Made by a program: the position numbers and the translations under genes. A stretch of DNA of 64,000 bases from Pelecanus crispus (lineage: Eukaryota; Chordata; Aves; Pelecaniformes; Pelecanidae). Shown here one piece after another: positions 22,976 to 36,100 of this stretch. The DNA lies in the NCBI RefSeq assembly GCF_030463565.1, contig NC_134643.1, forward strand, positions 123,858,309 through 123,922,308, written 5' to 3'. The stretch's first letter is position 1, and every line of letters starts with the position of its first letter. Under the pieces are notes generated by a model, which was not told where the DNA came from, made no database searches, and saw only the letters and a list, made by a program, of their open reading frames with translations.

Positions 22976-23330
22976 TGCTGAGGTTAAATAATATGTTTCC
23001 ACAGTATGTAAATCCTTGTCTGGAAAGATCATGTATTTTACCTTCCATGGGTATTTTGCTAGTTTCTTTTTTTTTTGCCATAAGAGTCCTAAAAACCTAG
23101 CGCATTAATCATCTTTGAAGCCTTTTGTAAAGAACAGAAGGGTGCTTATGTTGGACTTGAGCCTTTTATAAATGTAGCAGCTGAATCCCCGCGAAAGCCG
23201 TGTCTACACAATTTGCCAAAAGTGCTTCGTGCCTAAAACCAGCTGGAAGAGAAGCAAAACTGTTACGCGGGCCTTTCTTTACTGGCTCCAGCGTAATGGA
23301 GGTGCCGAAACCTGCTTCCCCTGGAGAGGC
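19966..23330. other. Intergenic stretch between CBR relic and DOP1B
   Basis: No recognised gene. It contains a possible minus-strand exon at 21321-21399 (see findings), an A27 tract, and short open frames on both strands around 20550-20730, 21520-21755 and 22440-22739 that match no family I know. Confidence 0.6.
22949..22975. repeat. Poly(A) tract, 27 bases
   Basis: An uninterrupted A run about 0.4 kb upstream of the DOP1B CpG island. It could be the tail of an unrecognised retroposed sequence. Confidence 0.8.
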
Positions 23331-24580
23331 AGGTAGCAGCCCTCCTTGCCCAGCTCCGCGCAGGGACGCGCGTACTCGCGGGGCGGGAGGTGCGACGCCC
23401 CCGCCCGGGGGGGGGGAGGGGAGGGGGACGGACACGACACACACGACACGCCAGCTTGCGGCTCCGCGCAGCCGCCGCCTTGTTTCCAGACCAGCCGAGG
23501 CTGGTGCACCGAGCAAAGGCAGCGGCCCGGGCGTGAGCCGGCGGCAGCGGGCCGCCCCGAGGCTTCCCCCGCAGCCCCGCGGGCTGCCGGCGGGGAGCGG
23601 CCACGGGCGTCCGGGGCGCGGCGGGGGGAACGCGGAGCCGCCCGGACCTCTCCCCGCCCCACGCCGCCAGGGGGCGCTCGGCGCCCAGGCCCGGCCGCCG
23701 GGGTGTACCATTTCCCCGCGGGGAGGGGGGGACACAGGCACCCACGGATGACGCCGCTCTGGGCTGTATCGCTCACCGACACCGGCAGCCTCCCCTCGCG
23801 GCTGGGGTGCGGGTAAAGACGAGCGCGGCCGCCGCTGGGCGGGGACACGCGGGGCTCTCCTGCACCCGTCTGGGCGCTTCCCCCCCCCCCCCCCGCGCTG
23901 TGTTCAGTGGCATCGCTCCAGCTGCCGACTGCGGCGCGGCTCTGGCGGAGCGGGAGGGGCTTGGGGTTTGTTTTATGGTTTTGGGGTTGGTTGGTTGGGT
24001 GGTTTTTTTTTTTTTTTTTTCGTTCTCCCTCCTGTTGCCATAGAGACTGCGGGGTGCCGCCTCCCCGTCCCGCGCCGGGCTGGGACACGTCGCCGCCGCC
24101 GCCGGAGGTCTGCGGGGCCCTTCTCAGGTACGGGGGGCGGCGCGGAGGAGGGTGCCGCCGCGGCCGGGCGTGTGTTTGGGGAGGGGGCGGCGGGGAAGGC
24201 GCGGGCACCTGGGGGTGACGGGCTGGTGGCCCGGCCGAGGGGGCCGTGCAGCTCGCCGGCGGCGGGGGAGCCCGCCCTGTCACCGCCGCCGCAGCCGGCA
24301 CGGCCTCGGCGGTCCCTGCCTGGCAGGTGAGGCTGCAGGGAAGGAGCCTCGCCGCGGGGCTGCCCGCCCGCGGGGGAGGGTGTCCGGGGGAGGGGTCCCC
24401 ACGTCCCCGCAGGGCGTGGGGCTGCCCCCCCCCGCCCCCCCCGGCGGCCTGCCAAGCCGCAGCCGGGCTCTGGGGCCGTCAGCAGCCGGCGGCGGGGCGC
24501 GGGTTGCCCGCAGAGGCCCCGCGGCCCGGGGAGGGAGGCAGCGCCTCGTCCCTCGGGACGGCAGGCAGCCTCCTTCACCT
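23330..24580. promoter_or_regulatory. DOP1B: CpG island, DOP1B promoter
   Basis: About 1.25 kb very dense in CG and CCG/CGG runs directly upstream of DOP1B. It includes C14 at 23881-23894, a G-run cluster at 23952-24002 followed by T18, and the probable first exon. It is the only GC-rich promoter-like block between CBR1 and DOP1B. Whether it also fires leftward is unknown. Confidence 0.85.
24060..24128 (+). other. DOP1B: Probable DOP1B non-coding first exon
   Basis: The start-codon exon opens with an acceptor at 27022, so a 5' exon must exist. The best donor in the island is CTTCTCAG|gtacgg at about 24128. The upstream border is not visible. Confidence 0.45.
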
Positions 24581-27022
24581 GTCCTAAGACATTGCTGGGA
24601 GCTGATGAGAGACTATTAACGTCCCCATTTGGGAAGGAAGTTTGTGAGCCGGGATTTGGAAGGCGTGCCTGTAGGTCACTGGCAAGTGGCTTTTGGTTTG
24701 GTTTGGGTTTGGTTTGTTTTTTGTTTGGGTTTTGTTTTTTTTTTTTTTTTTAATCTTCCTGCCTTCATATACAAGCACAAATACGATCTATTGGCCGTAT
24801 TTAAACTACTGAATTTTTTCAAACCTTGCTGACATCAGGCAACATAGGTACGTGAACATGGATGCACGCTAAATCAAGTCCATTGCTGCTTTTCTGGGTG
24901 GGAATACACTGTTCACCTGTCTTTTCACCCCAAAATCCAAAGAAAGTGTCTTAAGAACTGAATAAGACAATTTTTCCCCCAGCTGAAGTTTGTTTGGGAT
25001 TTTTTTTTTTCCTCAAATAGGTAAGTTCTATTTTACCCTCAGAATCTAACTAGCTTTTACTTGAATAGACCAGGTTTTAATGCTGTGACGATGCTTTAGG
25101 ACATGGCTTTCATAGAATATTTAGAACCTCTTTAAGTGCTGTTGATTTGATTGATTCCTGTTCTCTAAGTGGATTCATGCAGGTATATTGCATTTGCAAA
25201 CCAAGAAATTTGATGTGTTCTGTCAGCAAAACGGCTGCCCGATTCTAAATGATCCAGACAAATCTCTTACTTAGGAAAGTGGCAGCACTCTTGACTTGGC
25301 AGAGAGCTGCTAGAATACTTCCTAGCTCATGCTTTGTTCTGAGGAGTATGAGTACAATCCAGTAGTCCGATGATTAAGGTACTTACATGAGATGAGGGAA
25401 ATAGGGTTCAATTTCTTGCCCTGCCAGTGGCAGGGGCAGCGTCTGTATCAGATTACTCGTAATTTTTGCTGACAGTATATTGAAATTTTGCCACTTTGTT
25501 AGGTTTTATGGGAGGGTTGACTTCTTTTTTTTTTTTTTTAAATCCTTGTTGGAGCAAGGATAGCTGTATCCAGATGAATGTTATATCCTGCAAGGCAGTG
25601 GGTTTTTTTACTCTCTCTGCTGTAAGAAGCACTGCACACATCCTGGTGAAAACAGAAAATTAAACCTTTACTGTAGCAAAACAAACAATCAAAACCAACC
25701 ACCAACCAGCCAAACATGGCCCTGATGACACTGTGTGATAATACTTTTTTTTTTTCTTCTTTTTTTTTCATAGAGATGGATGTAGGTTGGATGACATAGA
25801 GTGGTTGTATTGGCAATGGCTGAATCCTACTATCAGGGGAGTGCAAAGGTGGTTTAAACCTGCCTTTAGAATCCTTTCTCATTTTTGGGTGCATCCAGCA
25901 TTTTTCTGTTTCTGAGAGTTTGCTACCAAAAATCTTATATTGTTACAGTTATTTTTGTTTATTAAAGTTAATGGATGATACACAATTGTTGATTTTTTTT
26001 TTCTTTTTTTAATGCTGTGAGAGACGACTTGCTTTAAAAGAATATGAAGGACTACTTAGGTTTATTTTTGTGTTCTAACAGTAGGAAACTGAATGCAGAT
26101 GCCTTTCAGAAACATTATAAAATGTTTTGTTATAGGATTGTGCTTTCTCTTCTGTACCAGTGATGTAGCATGGATTGACCTAAACCTGGCGTTCCTAAAC
26201 CTAAGCACCTCTCTATAAGAATATTTTTGTATTAGCTAACAGGAGAACTAGTGTCATAGCTAGCAGAGGAGTGAAGAAGGTGTGATTTTTCAGTACATAA
26301 AATCCAACCACGCTTGTTTCCCTTTGTTCTAAAACAGCTGTGTTTTGTTTTTTTTAAACCAAATGTGTTGCAGAGTATGAGAAAAACAGGTCTGGATAAC
26401 TTATTTTTCCTCCATAAAAATATATGGATACTTTTTGGTGAAATAAAGGAAGATTAGAATGCGTGCCTTGATGCTTTGGCACAACACCTTAGTCTTGTAC
26501 TTCAGCATCTACTGCTGACAAGTTGAGACGTAGAGTTCTGAGAGCTCCTTCTGCTGTGGGCTGAGAGGCCCTTTAATGGGATTCCTCTGGAAAGTTGTAT
26601 TTTGACATGAAATGTTTCACATTCCATTGCTACAGGTAACGTTTCAAAACACTGCACAGATGATAAGTTATGAAAACTATTTACTTCTCCCTAACTCCTT
26701 GTCAGCGCTTTGACTGTTTATAGTGAGACTCTATATTCCTTTCCTTCATTATTGTGTGAGAGATCCACGTGCATGGAAGGAAAAAACATGTTTCATAAAC
26801 AGGAAAATGTGACTGCAAAACTTCTGAAACAGGCAGTGGGGAGATGGGAGTCATGCCTATTAAATTATTTTTAACTTTGCGTTGAAACTTGATCAGATGA
26901 CCTGTTTATTTTGATCTGCCAGTGCTTCTACATATTTATTGTTATCTTACAGTACTTTAGGTTTGCCAGAACTTAAATATGGGTTATCTTTTTGTAACTG
27001 TGTGCATGTTTTAGTTTACCAG
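24130..27022 (+). other. DOP1B intron 1 (no further gene seen)
   Basis: It begins in the island and turns AT-rich after 24.6 kb. It contains a GGTTTGGTTTGGG-type GT-rich tract at about 24693-24750 ending in T17. No transposon was recognised. Confidence 0.65.
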
Positions 27023-27189
27023 GAAATTTCACCTTGCTATGAGAACTGAAGATGGATCCAGAAGAGCAGGAGTTACTTGGTGATTACAGATACAGAAATT
27101 ATTCTTCAGCGATTGAGAAAGCTTTGAGAAACTTTGAATCATCAAGTGAATGGGCAGATCTTATATCTTCCCTTGGCAAACTCAATAAG
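27023..27189 (+). CDS. DOP1B: DOP1B exon with start codon (5' UTR 27023-27051)
   Basis: Codes residues 1-46: [20 protein letters not shown], then [20 protein letters not shown] and LNK. The acceptor is tttagtttaccag and the donor gtacag, phase 0. The next coding exon is 9.6 kb away. Confidence 0.93.
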
Positions 27190-30100
27190 GTACAGTGTCA
27201 CAGGAATATTTTTTCATTTGTTTATTATCTTTGTATTGTTACTAACTTTCCTGTAACTTACAGTACTTAGCAAAATTGAAAATTCACTCAAGAAAAATAT
27301 TAGTTCACAAAGGAAGGGTAATGGAAGCAGCTAAGTCAGTATCTTTTATATAAATGTGAGAAATTCTGGTAAAACCAACAGATGTTTCCTTCAAATGGTG
27401 TTTGTTTCCTTTATACAGCTAAATCAATTTAGGTTTTGCATCAAAGACGACCTCAAGATGCTGGTTACTCACTCTAGAGCAGCTAAAAAAGTCTTTATAT
27501 AGAACAAAAGGTCACAAGTTTTAGTATATTCTGAGTCAAAGTTTATATTTAAAGATCACATTTACTTGACCATGCCCTTCCCTTGTGTTTGGGGAAGTAA
27601 TTGATTTGCTGCCAGTGGTGTCTTTTGTATGACCATGGAAAATATGGCTGAATATAGGAAGAAAGAAAAAGACTTTTACAGGAAAACACCTAGGAAGTGT
27701 GTCCTCTCCTCCTGCCCAAGAAACAAGGTGTATGTTGTTTGTGACCCATTTGGTCTCTTAACATAAAGCTCTTGCTGAGTCTACATAGGGCAAGAGTAGT
27801 TACTGTCGTTAAGGAAGTAGGGGTGAGAGGAGGCAACTCCTGCAGAATTCATAAGGAAACATCTGTTGTTACCCGATAGATGCCTCATTTGCCTTTGCTG
27901 TCATTGCTAAACCTTAATTCTACAGTTTTCAAAGAGGAGGGGAATCCATAGAATTATAGAATCATAGAATATCTCAAGTTGGAAGGGACCCATAAGAATC
28001 ATCAAGTCCTACTCCCTGCTCCTCACAGGGCTACCTAAAACTAAACCATATGACTAAGAGCGTCATCCAGATGCTCCTTGAACTCTGACAGGCCATGACC
28101 ACTTCCCTGGGGACCCTGTAGCAGTGACTGACCACCCTCTCAATGAAGAACCTTTTCCTAATGTCCAATCCGATGCAGCTTCATTCCATTTCCTCGTGTC
28201 CTATCGCTGGTCACAAGAGAGAGGAGATCCGCACCTCCCCTTCCGCTGGCCCCCTTGAGGAAGTTGTAGACTGCAATGAGGTCACCCCTCAACCAAGCTG
28301 AACAAAGCAAGCTGCTGTCCAGCTGTATGTATAACCAGGATTACCCTGTCCTGAGTGGAGAATCCAGCACTTGTTCTTGTTAAATTTCATACAAATGGCG
28401 ATTTCTCAGCTCTCTAGTCTATCCAGATCTCACTGTAAGGCTTCTCTACCCTCAAAGGAGTCCGCAACTCCTAGTTTAGTATCATCGGCAAGCTTACTTA
28501 ATGTATACTCGATTACTGCATCCAGATCATTTATAAAAGCATTAAAGAGCACTGGCCCTAAAATTGAGCCCTGGGGAACCCCACTGGTGACTGGCCACCA
28601 GCCTGATGTAACCCCATTTGCTATAGCCCTTTGACCCCAACCCACCAGCCAGTTGCTCAGCCAATGTATTATGGACTTGTCTAGCTGTGTGCTGGACAGT
28701 TTATCCAGAAAGATTCTGTGAGAGACAGCATCAAAAGCTTTGCTAAAATCTAAAAAGCCCACATCTACTGGCTTCCCTTGGTCAATAGATGAGTGACCTT
28801 GTCATAAAAGGAAATTAAGTTGGTTAAGCAGGACTTTCCCCTTGTGAACCTGTGCTGGCTATGACCACTGACTGCATTGTCTTTCAAGTGTTTTTCAATA
28901 ACTCCCAGAATATCCTTCTCCATAAGGTGCTGAAGTGAGACTGACAGGCCTGTAATTACCAGGGTCTTCCTTCTTACCCTTCTGGAAAATTGGGACAACA
29001 TTTGCCAAAATGAGTTTTTTTAAGGGCAGCCATGTTCTTCCCTCTTCAGAGGGGAGAACATGAATATTGCTCTGGCAATAAGAGTTACACATTTCTGCCT
29101 TCACTGTTTTATCATGATTCCTACTGAGTCAGTAAGGAGAGCTAGAGGCCTTCAGAATGCGTCTCTCAAAAGGGAAAATAAGAAATAATTAGAGTGAGAC
29201 ATTTCTTACCTGTGGCAAGAGGTAGGCTTTGATCTTTTATCTTGACCTAGATGAATACACTGAACTGATCAACACCTATCTGAAACTCTTATTGAGGTAC
29301 AGAATTGCCAAAATACATTAGCAGCATAGTAGAAAATAAGCAAATAAGCATTTAGCTGTTACATTAGTCCATCTGCTGTGGTATTTTATGGACTTAATCA
29401 TTTCAGGAGCTTAAGAATAGGTAGAGCAAATCATCCCCAGCGTTCATCTGCTTCTGTCTGTTATCTGAAAATAAGGATGATATGTCAGGGGAATGTGCTG
29501 CCGCAAGGAAGATTGTGAAATAAGATGTCAGTAGCTATTCTCTTAACTCCTATGATTACCTGGTCTCTTACATCCTAAAACATAAATACTGTTGTTGAAT
29601 TCTGTTAGCACTGGGGGAGTGGGAGGGGGAGGTGTTTTGAACATAAAAGCCTAATTTCTTCTACAGTCAGTTCTGAGGGTGAATGAATGAGCAGGGAGAG
29701 AATGGGTAGGAGGGAGGAGATCAACAGTATCTCAAAAATGTTTTCAAACACTGCACATGGTCATATTCAGGAACCTGTGTGTCAGTAACTGGTGTGCAGT
29801 GATGCCTATTATTAAGCAAAATTGAAAATGCTGAGAAAGGGAGAGACAAAAGAGGCTAAGTCGAGGAGTTTCAGAAGTACTTTTCATGCTTCTAGAGTAG
29901 CATGGAAGATGTCTCTTAAGCACATGTTTCTTAAGGGTCTTTGTATTGTTGACTTTAATTGTGAGTATTTTTGCTTATATAGGTGTAATATTTTCTGAGG
30001 CTTTTTCTCCTGTAGGCAGGCTTCAACAATACTTTGCACTATTGAGTCCCACAAGATAACACACACAGAGTCTCTTATTTCTACAGAAGCTCAGTGGCAT

Positions 30101-33100
30101 TACCCTTTTAATACAAGGTCTAGAGGAAGCGGCACAGGCTCTTGCTACTTAAAGATGAGTGAAAAAGAATGGAGGGAGATGATCCAGATTGCTTTTGGCC
30201 TTGGCTGAAACGAGTGATCTTGGAGCTGTTGCTGCTGTTACTCCTGGTGAAGAGAGACAACTCTGCTACTTCTTTCTATTGCTACTTAGCTACCAAGGCT
30301 AAACTGAAGGTTGTTTTTCACAGTTTCTCTGTTGCTTCTATGGTTCTAACTGATGTTTCACAGTGACTTGTAGAACGCGGGAAGCAACAGAGACACTTTA
30401 ATCTGAATGGTCAGCCAAATGGGTCAGTTTGTAGATCTAGAAAGATTATTTTTTGTCACTTAAAGGAGATGAGCATTATCTAACTTTACACGACTTCACT
30501 GTGGACAGCTTCACCTTCAACCACTTTTAGACAGGGAGAGGAATAAAGGAAGGAAATAAAGGAAAATTTTTTTATTATTATTGTTTTGTGACTCATCTCT
30601 TGCTATTTAAAGTAGGTCAGATGAATGCTGTCCTAGAATTGCATGTGTTCCTCACTGGTCTTGTAGGGAGCCTGAGGTGAGTTACTGCAGTTTTGCCCAT
30701 GTCTTTTAGCTGACCTAGGCTTCTAAGGTGAAGTAAAACAAATCTCCCCTGCAGTGTTCTGAACAGAACTGCAAGTACCAAGTGTGAGCATGAGTGAAGG
30801 ATGGAGAGTTGGCAGAATTTGTGCTACACCCCAAGTTTGTAAGGGAAAGATTTTAGGGGTTTTAATTTGCATAGCGTGGGTGTTATGCATCATCATGGTG
30901 AAGGAGAAACAGTGGAAAGTAGTGTTTATACTTACAGAAAAATATAAATGGACAGATGCAGACAGGTGGATTAAACAGGTAGTAAATATGGATGTTAATG
31001 TTTTAAAGAGGGTCTTCAGCTTTGCCCTGAAACTTACTGATATTCCAGTTGTAAATCTCTCTCTCTGTGTGCTTTGCTTCTGTTCAAGCTCTGCTTACTA
31101 TAAACCATTTAGTAGTTGCAGCCTAGGCTGCTCCATGCTTCAAGAAGTAGAATTATTCTCCCCTCAGTACGGTTCTTGGATACAGCTTTGAAACATGTTT
31201 TTATTGGTTTTGCAAATCTGCATATGTTCACTGTTTGGAAAGCACTGGTTTGTAACTAAGGTTTTCAGATGTTCAGTACAGATTGCTGCATCCAGAATAC
31301 AGTAACCCTTCTCAATTGTCTTAGTGCTAAAATGTGATTGCACTATTGCAGATTTTGCTAACTTGTTCCAATGTTGTAAAAGGGTACAACTCTGAGAAAT
31401 CACTTTGATAGAAAAAATGCTGGGGGGAAGGGATGTTGTCTTTTTAAACCTAGAAACAGGTGGTGGTTCAGCATATGTGGGTTTATCAGTGAAATAGGTG
31501 CTTTTAGCATTGTTTTCATATCCAAAATGCTTGTCACTGTCTATTCAGGGTATAAACAGCTGCGTGTATTATATAAAATACATATAAAAGTATTCATGTG
31601 GGGGAAACTTCAGGCAATTAAGAGGCTAAAAATATTATGAAGTTAGGAAAATCCAAGTGCATAGTTTGCATCAGGGTTTTTAATCCAGATTATAGGCTTA
31701 TATTTTCCAGAAATTTTAACTCTGGGTGCAGGCAAATAGTAGATAAGTGACACAGTTTGCAAAATGAAGAACTGAGCAGTAGTAAATATTGGATTCCACA
31801 GCCTACTTTTGTACGGAAACTGTAATAAGAGGTTTTTAAAAAAAGTCTCTGAAATTTACTGATTCACAGAAGAGCACAAAATCTGGCTAGGTTTTTGGCA
31901 AGTGAATGTTTAAGCACCCCTGTTTGTTCATTTAATCTATATATATTAAAAAACAACAACAACAACAAAGCCAACCAACCTACAAAAAACCACAACCTGC
32001 ATGTGTCTGACAAGAAAAATGGACAGGATTTTGTCATGACTGTTGGCAGAAATACCTCGTTCAACAGTTTTTCAACAGTTTTTGGATATCAGTGGTATGG
32101 AACTTGCACATAAGCTTCACTAGTGACTGTTGCCACTGAGCCTGGCTGGCAGGCCAGTGTCTGTTTTCTGAGCAAGATGTTCATTTATAGTTATTGTTCA
32201 CCATGAAAATAAAATATTATAACATTTGAAAAATCAGTTGTTCTACAGGGATTTGTTTTATGCTTACAGCATGGTTGACTTGCTCAGTAATGATAGCAAT
32301 ATTTGCTCTAAAAGAGCACTTTCAAACTGCTTTTTATCCTTGGACATAACACAAGTGTGTAAATGCACAGATTATATAAATTCTTACTAATTTTTAGTCT
32401 ATAGTCTGCAATTTCAAAGTATTTTTTTTTTAAATTTGACTTTCAGTAGAAAATAAGTATGTTACTTTTTATTTCTGTAGGTTTTTCTTACTTCAAAAAC
32501 CTCAAGGTGAATATGATCTCAGCCAAACACTGGATCTATTTGGAGGGGAAGGGGAAAGAGCACAAAAATCATTGCAGCTGCACAACTGTTGTTTGTTTCA
32601 ATAGTAACACAATGTTACAGTATGTCTGTTCTTGAAGGGAGAGAAGGATTCTTCTGAAATACAGATTTAATGAGCATAGCCATTAAGTAGACCAGTTGCT
32701 TCACGTGAGGACTGTGCCACGGCTTTATAACAACTGTTGACTGAATTACAAACACAAGCACCACTTGCCTTCTGTTGAAGGCAAGCCTTATGTCTTTGAG
32801 AAGGGAAGCTTTGCCTCCTAATTGCTTTATGGAACTTCACCACACCCAATGCACAAATGCAATGTGCAGGACTAGGGATATTTTATAAGTCTTTTTTCCC
32901 CCGTTTTAAAATATAATTCCAGCTCCTAATTTACAGTTTCCTCACAACCATCTTTGAACTTCATGCTGCTATTTTTATGGAAGTTGGAGCTCTGTGTAGA
33001 ATTTTTTTTTACTTGGAAAATCAATCAGTGGAAAATGGAATCACAGGCTCTCCTTCTCCCCCTCTCCTCCTTGTCTAAAACAAGAATTATAGTATCTCCT

Positions 33101-36100
33101 AGTTGAAGATAATCTTATAAATTGATGTACATGCTGCCTTTTTCTGGAATTCTAGTTATGTAAATAAAAATACTTACTTGATTTGCTTGGGTTTTTTATG
33201 CCTAGGCAAATTGATCTAACTGATCTCTAGTGGTGCTATAAAGCAGTGCAGAATGACTTAAACCAGTAACTGTGGAAATGCAAATATTCCTCTGTGTATG
33301 TGTGTCTGTATTTGTTTTGTTTTAAGGCACATGTATACACTGCTGCAAAGAATAGTCTACCCTTTCTACCCTTTATAGCCCATAGTCAAAGAAACTCCAA
33401 GCATGCTTGTGCATTAGGAAATGTTTAGTGTGTATAATGTATTCTCTAGTCTGTCATAAAGAAAAAGAACCTGTAAAAAGCTGAAAACTGGACAAGCACA
33501 TGGACACAAGTCATTACTTGCATGCCTCATTTTTTCCTGACTTACTGATTAAGGTCTTTATTTTAAAAGCCAGTGGTAGGTCAAATACTTCCTGGTTTTC
33601 TAGGATTGTTGTTTTCTCACTGATCAGTGAAAACCAAATCCTGGGATGATATATTAAGCATGGAGTGCTTGCTGGCAGTTCAGGCTTCTCAAGCCAACCC
33701 TGACTAGCAGTTCCACTGACGTTTAGCCCTTCTGCCACCATAACTGCTCATGCGGAAAGCAGCTGGAGACAAGGAGGAAAAGTAGATCATGGGTGAGCTT
33801 CAGCCCATATTTAAATAAAGATGGTCAAATTAAGGTCACAAGAATCAAAAGAATGGGTGAATAATAGATCATGGAATCATTTAGGTTGGCAAAGACCTTT
33901 AAGATCATCCAGTCCAACCATTAACCTAATATTACCAAGACGTGGAAACCTGTGAGCAGAATTGTCCATCTGCGATCATTAGTGTTGGATTCTGAATGTG
34001 AAAGCAATGGTTTGGGATGGGATCTTCATCTGCATACAGTGCCAATGATACCAGGCTTGCTAACACAACATTTAACTACTTGTAACATCTGAAATTATAA
34101 AGAAATTATAAATTTCAGCAGTTCTAGATCTTACAGGCAACTGATTCTTTTCTTCAGTTGTGGGAGCTCAAGATATTTAAAAATCAAGCTTGTTAGCTTG
34201 GCCTGTCGGCTCGCAGAAACTAACTAGCATTTGGAAATATGTATATTATCACGTCACTCTTATTTCAATGAACAGTTTTAGATCTGTGTGCTAATTAACC
34301 CTTTTAAAATTCTTTGAGCCCTGCAATTCTGGGGAATCTGTTAAGAATCTGAACCTTTCAGCAAAGTAGCAGCCAGCCCACCTCTCTGCTGGAATGGCTT
34401 TTGGTGCAACCACAGTCTTCTAATATATTGCAGTGTGGTTTAAAATCCCGTGCATCTGCTGGAAGATCAGAGACACCTGTTAACCAGGAACACCCACTCT
34501 TGAGAAAAATTGTAGTTTGTGTCCAACTGTGTATTTCTTCAACCCAAGTCAGGAAAAAAGATGATGTACTTTTGAGAAGGGGGTTTCATCTCAGAATCAT
34601 TCTGATGCGATGGGCAGAAACTCTCCTCAGCTTACATATGAGGATCACAATAAAAGTCTTCAAGTCTTGCTTCCTGTACATACATGTCTTCTGATTCTTT
34701 AGGTGAAGCAGTATAGTACATGAATGTAGTCTTGTTCTAAGTTGGTCTCACCTGCTGGGATTTGGACATAGGAAGGTTTCAGAGTTACCCAGGAGCAATA
34801 CTGAGTTATCCCTGAATATCCACTATTCAACTCCTGACATACCTGGAGTATTTTTTCCTCTCTGACTAAATGTTTTGATGCTTGGGGAAGGAGAGTTCTT
34901 ACTTGCTGGTGGAGATTTACTTCACATCCTTAGGAAATGAAATAAGCCAAACAAGACATTTTTTATGAGATGGCATTATTTCTGTAATGGATCAGATTCT
35001 CTGTGTAATAAACAGTGAATGTTTTCATTTTCTGCCTAGTTGATATTTAAATTTTAACTGATAGAATATTAAGACAGTATTCGTTCAATCTTCAGATTGA
35101 GAGGAAAAATATTTACCATTGGCTTATTTTTTGGTAATTACCTTCTTATATATATATATACAGAGGGTGTGGGCAAATATATAGCAACCAATATAAACAG
35201 AATGTTTCAAAGTCCAGCTTTCAAGCAGTCTTCAAAGTTGTTACAAGTATTAAGGATTTCAATCTTTAACATTGAAATAATATTACTCGTGTAATATATG
35301 AGTAAAACTCTCAAATATAAAAGATACAAAAAAATATAAAAGATAACTCCACAAATATAACCTGGCTTAGTTTCATATGTGAAATATTGCTGTATTCTTG
35401 TATTCTAGTTTTCAGTACCTATTAAAATGCAGATCTCGTGCTCATAGTGGAGGAGAGAAGGAAGGAAATGAATTGGCTCTAAATGGCATCTGTACTGTAT
35501 GCATTTCAGAATGATGTGACATTTCTATTTCCTGCTGTTACAAACTCTCAGCCTTTTTCTTCTTAAGTAAATTTATTTACTAGAAGCTCTTTACTAACAG
35601 CTGGCCTCTCAGTTTAGGCAGGGCAGCAAATGGGAGAAATAAATGTAATAGTAGTCTCACAGATTCTAGCTTCTCATGCCCACCAACTGCAAAGTCTGAA
35701 ATGGTAAGTTGCACACACCTTTGAAAGATGATAGGTTTTATCTCTTCCTCTTACTGCTGATGAGAGTATTCAGCATCCAAGTGAATGCCACGATCATTGC
35801 TGAACTGTTTTAGTTTTTTTCTTGGAAATGAGCAAGGAAGGGTTAGTTCGCTTGTCTGCTGCTTTTTCAAAACCTTTTTTCAGGCAGGATAGAAGAACCT
35901 CAAGTTTAAAACAATTATGTAGGTTAAGACCATGATTTAACCTTTGGGAGAGTCAAGAATTTGCTTAATTCTGTAAACATCCCAAATGTCAGTCTGCAGT
36001 GAAACATCTGTTTGTGTTAGCAGACAGTGATCAAAGGCTAAAGTGCCATTTACTTGCAACTTTTTTTAATTGTCTCTGAATTGAAGAGACATACTTCAAT

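Noticed and set aside
23166-24619. Long open frames on both strands across the DOP1B CpG island (up to 340 codons)
   Set aside because: GC-rich sequence lacks stop codons, and the products are Pro/Arg/Gly/Ala-rich in every frame with no conserved motif. They fit a promoter island, not coding exons.
30784-31191. 135-codon plus-strand open frame in the large DOP1B intron, with a hydrophobic stretch
   Set aside because: No recognisable motif or splice context. By a rough estimate a few frames of this length are expected by chance in both strands of a 64-kb AT-rich window.
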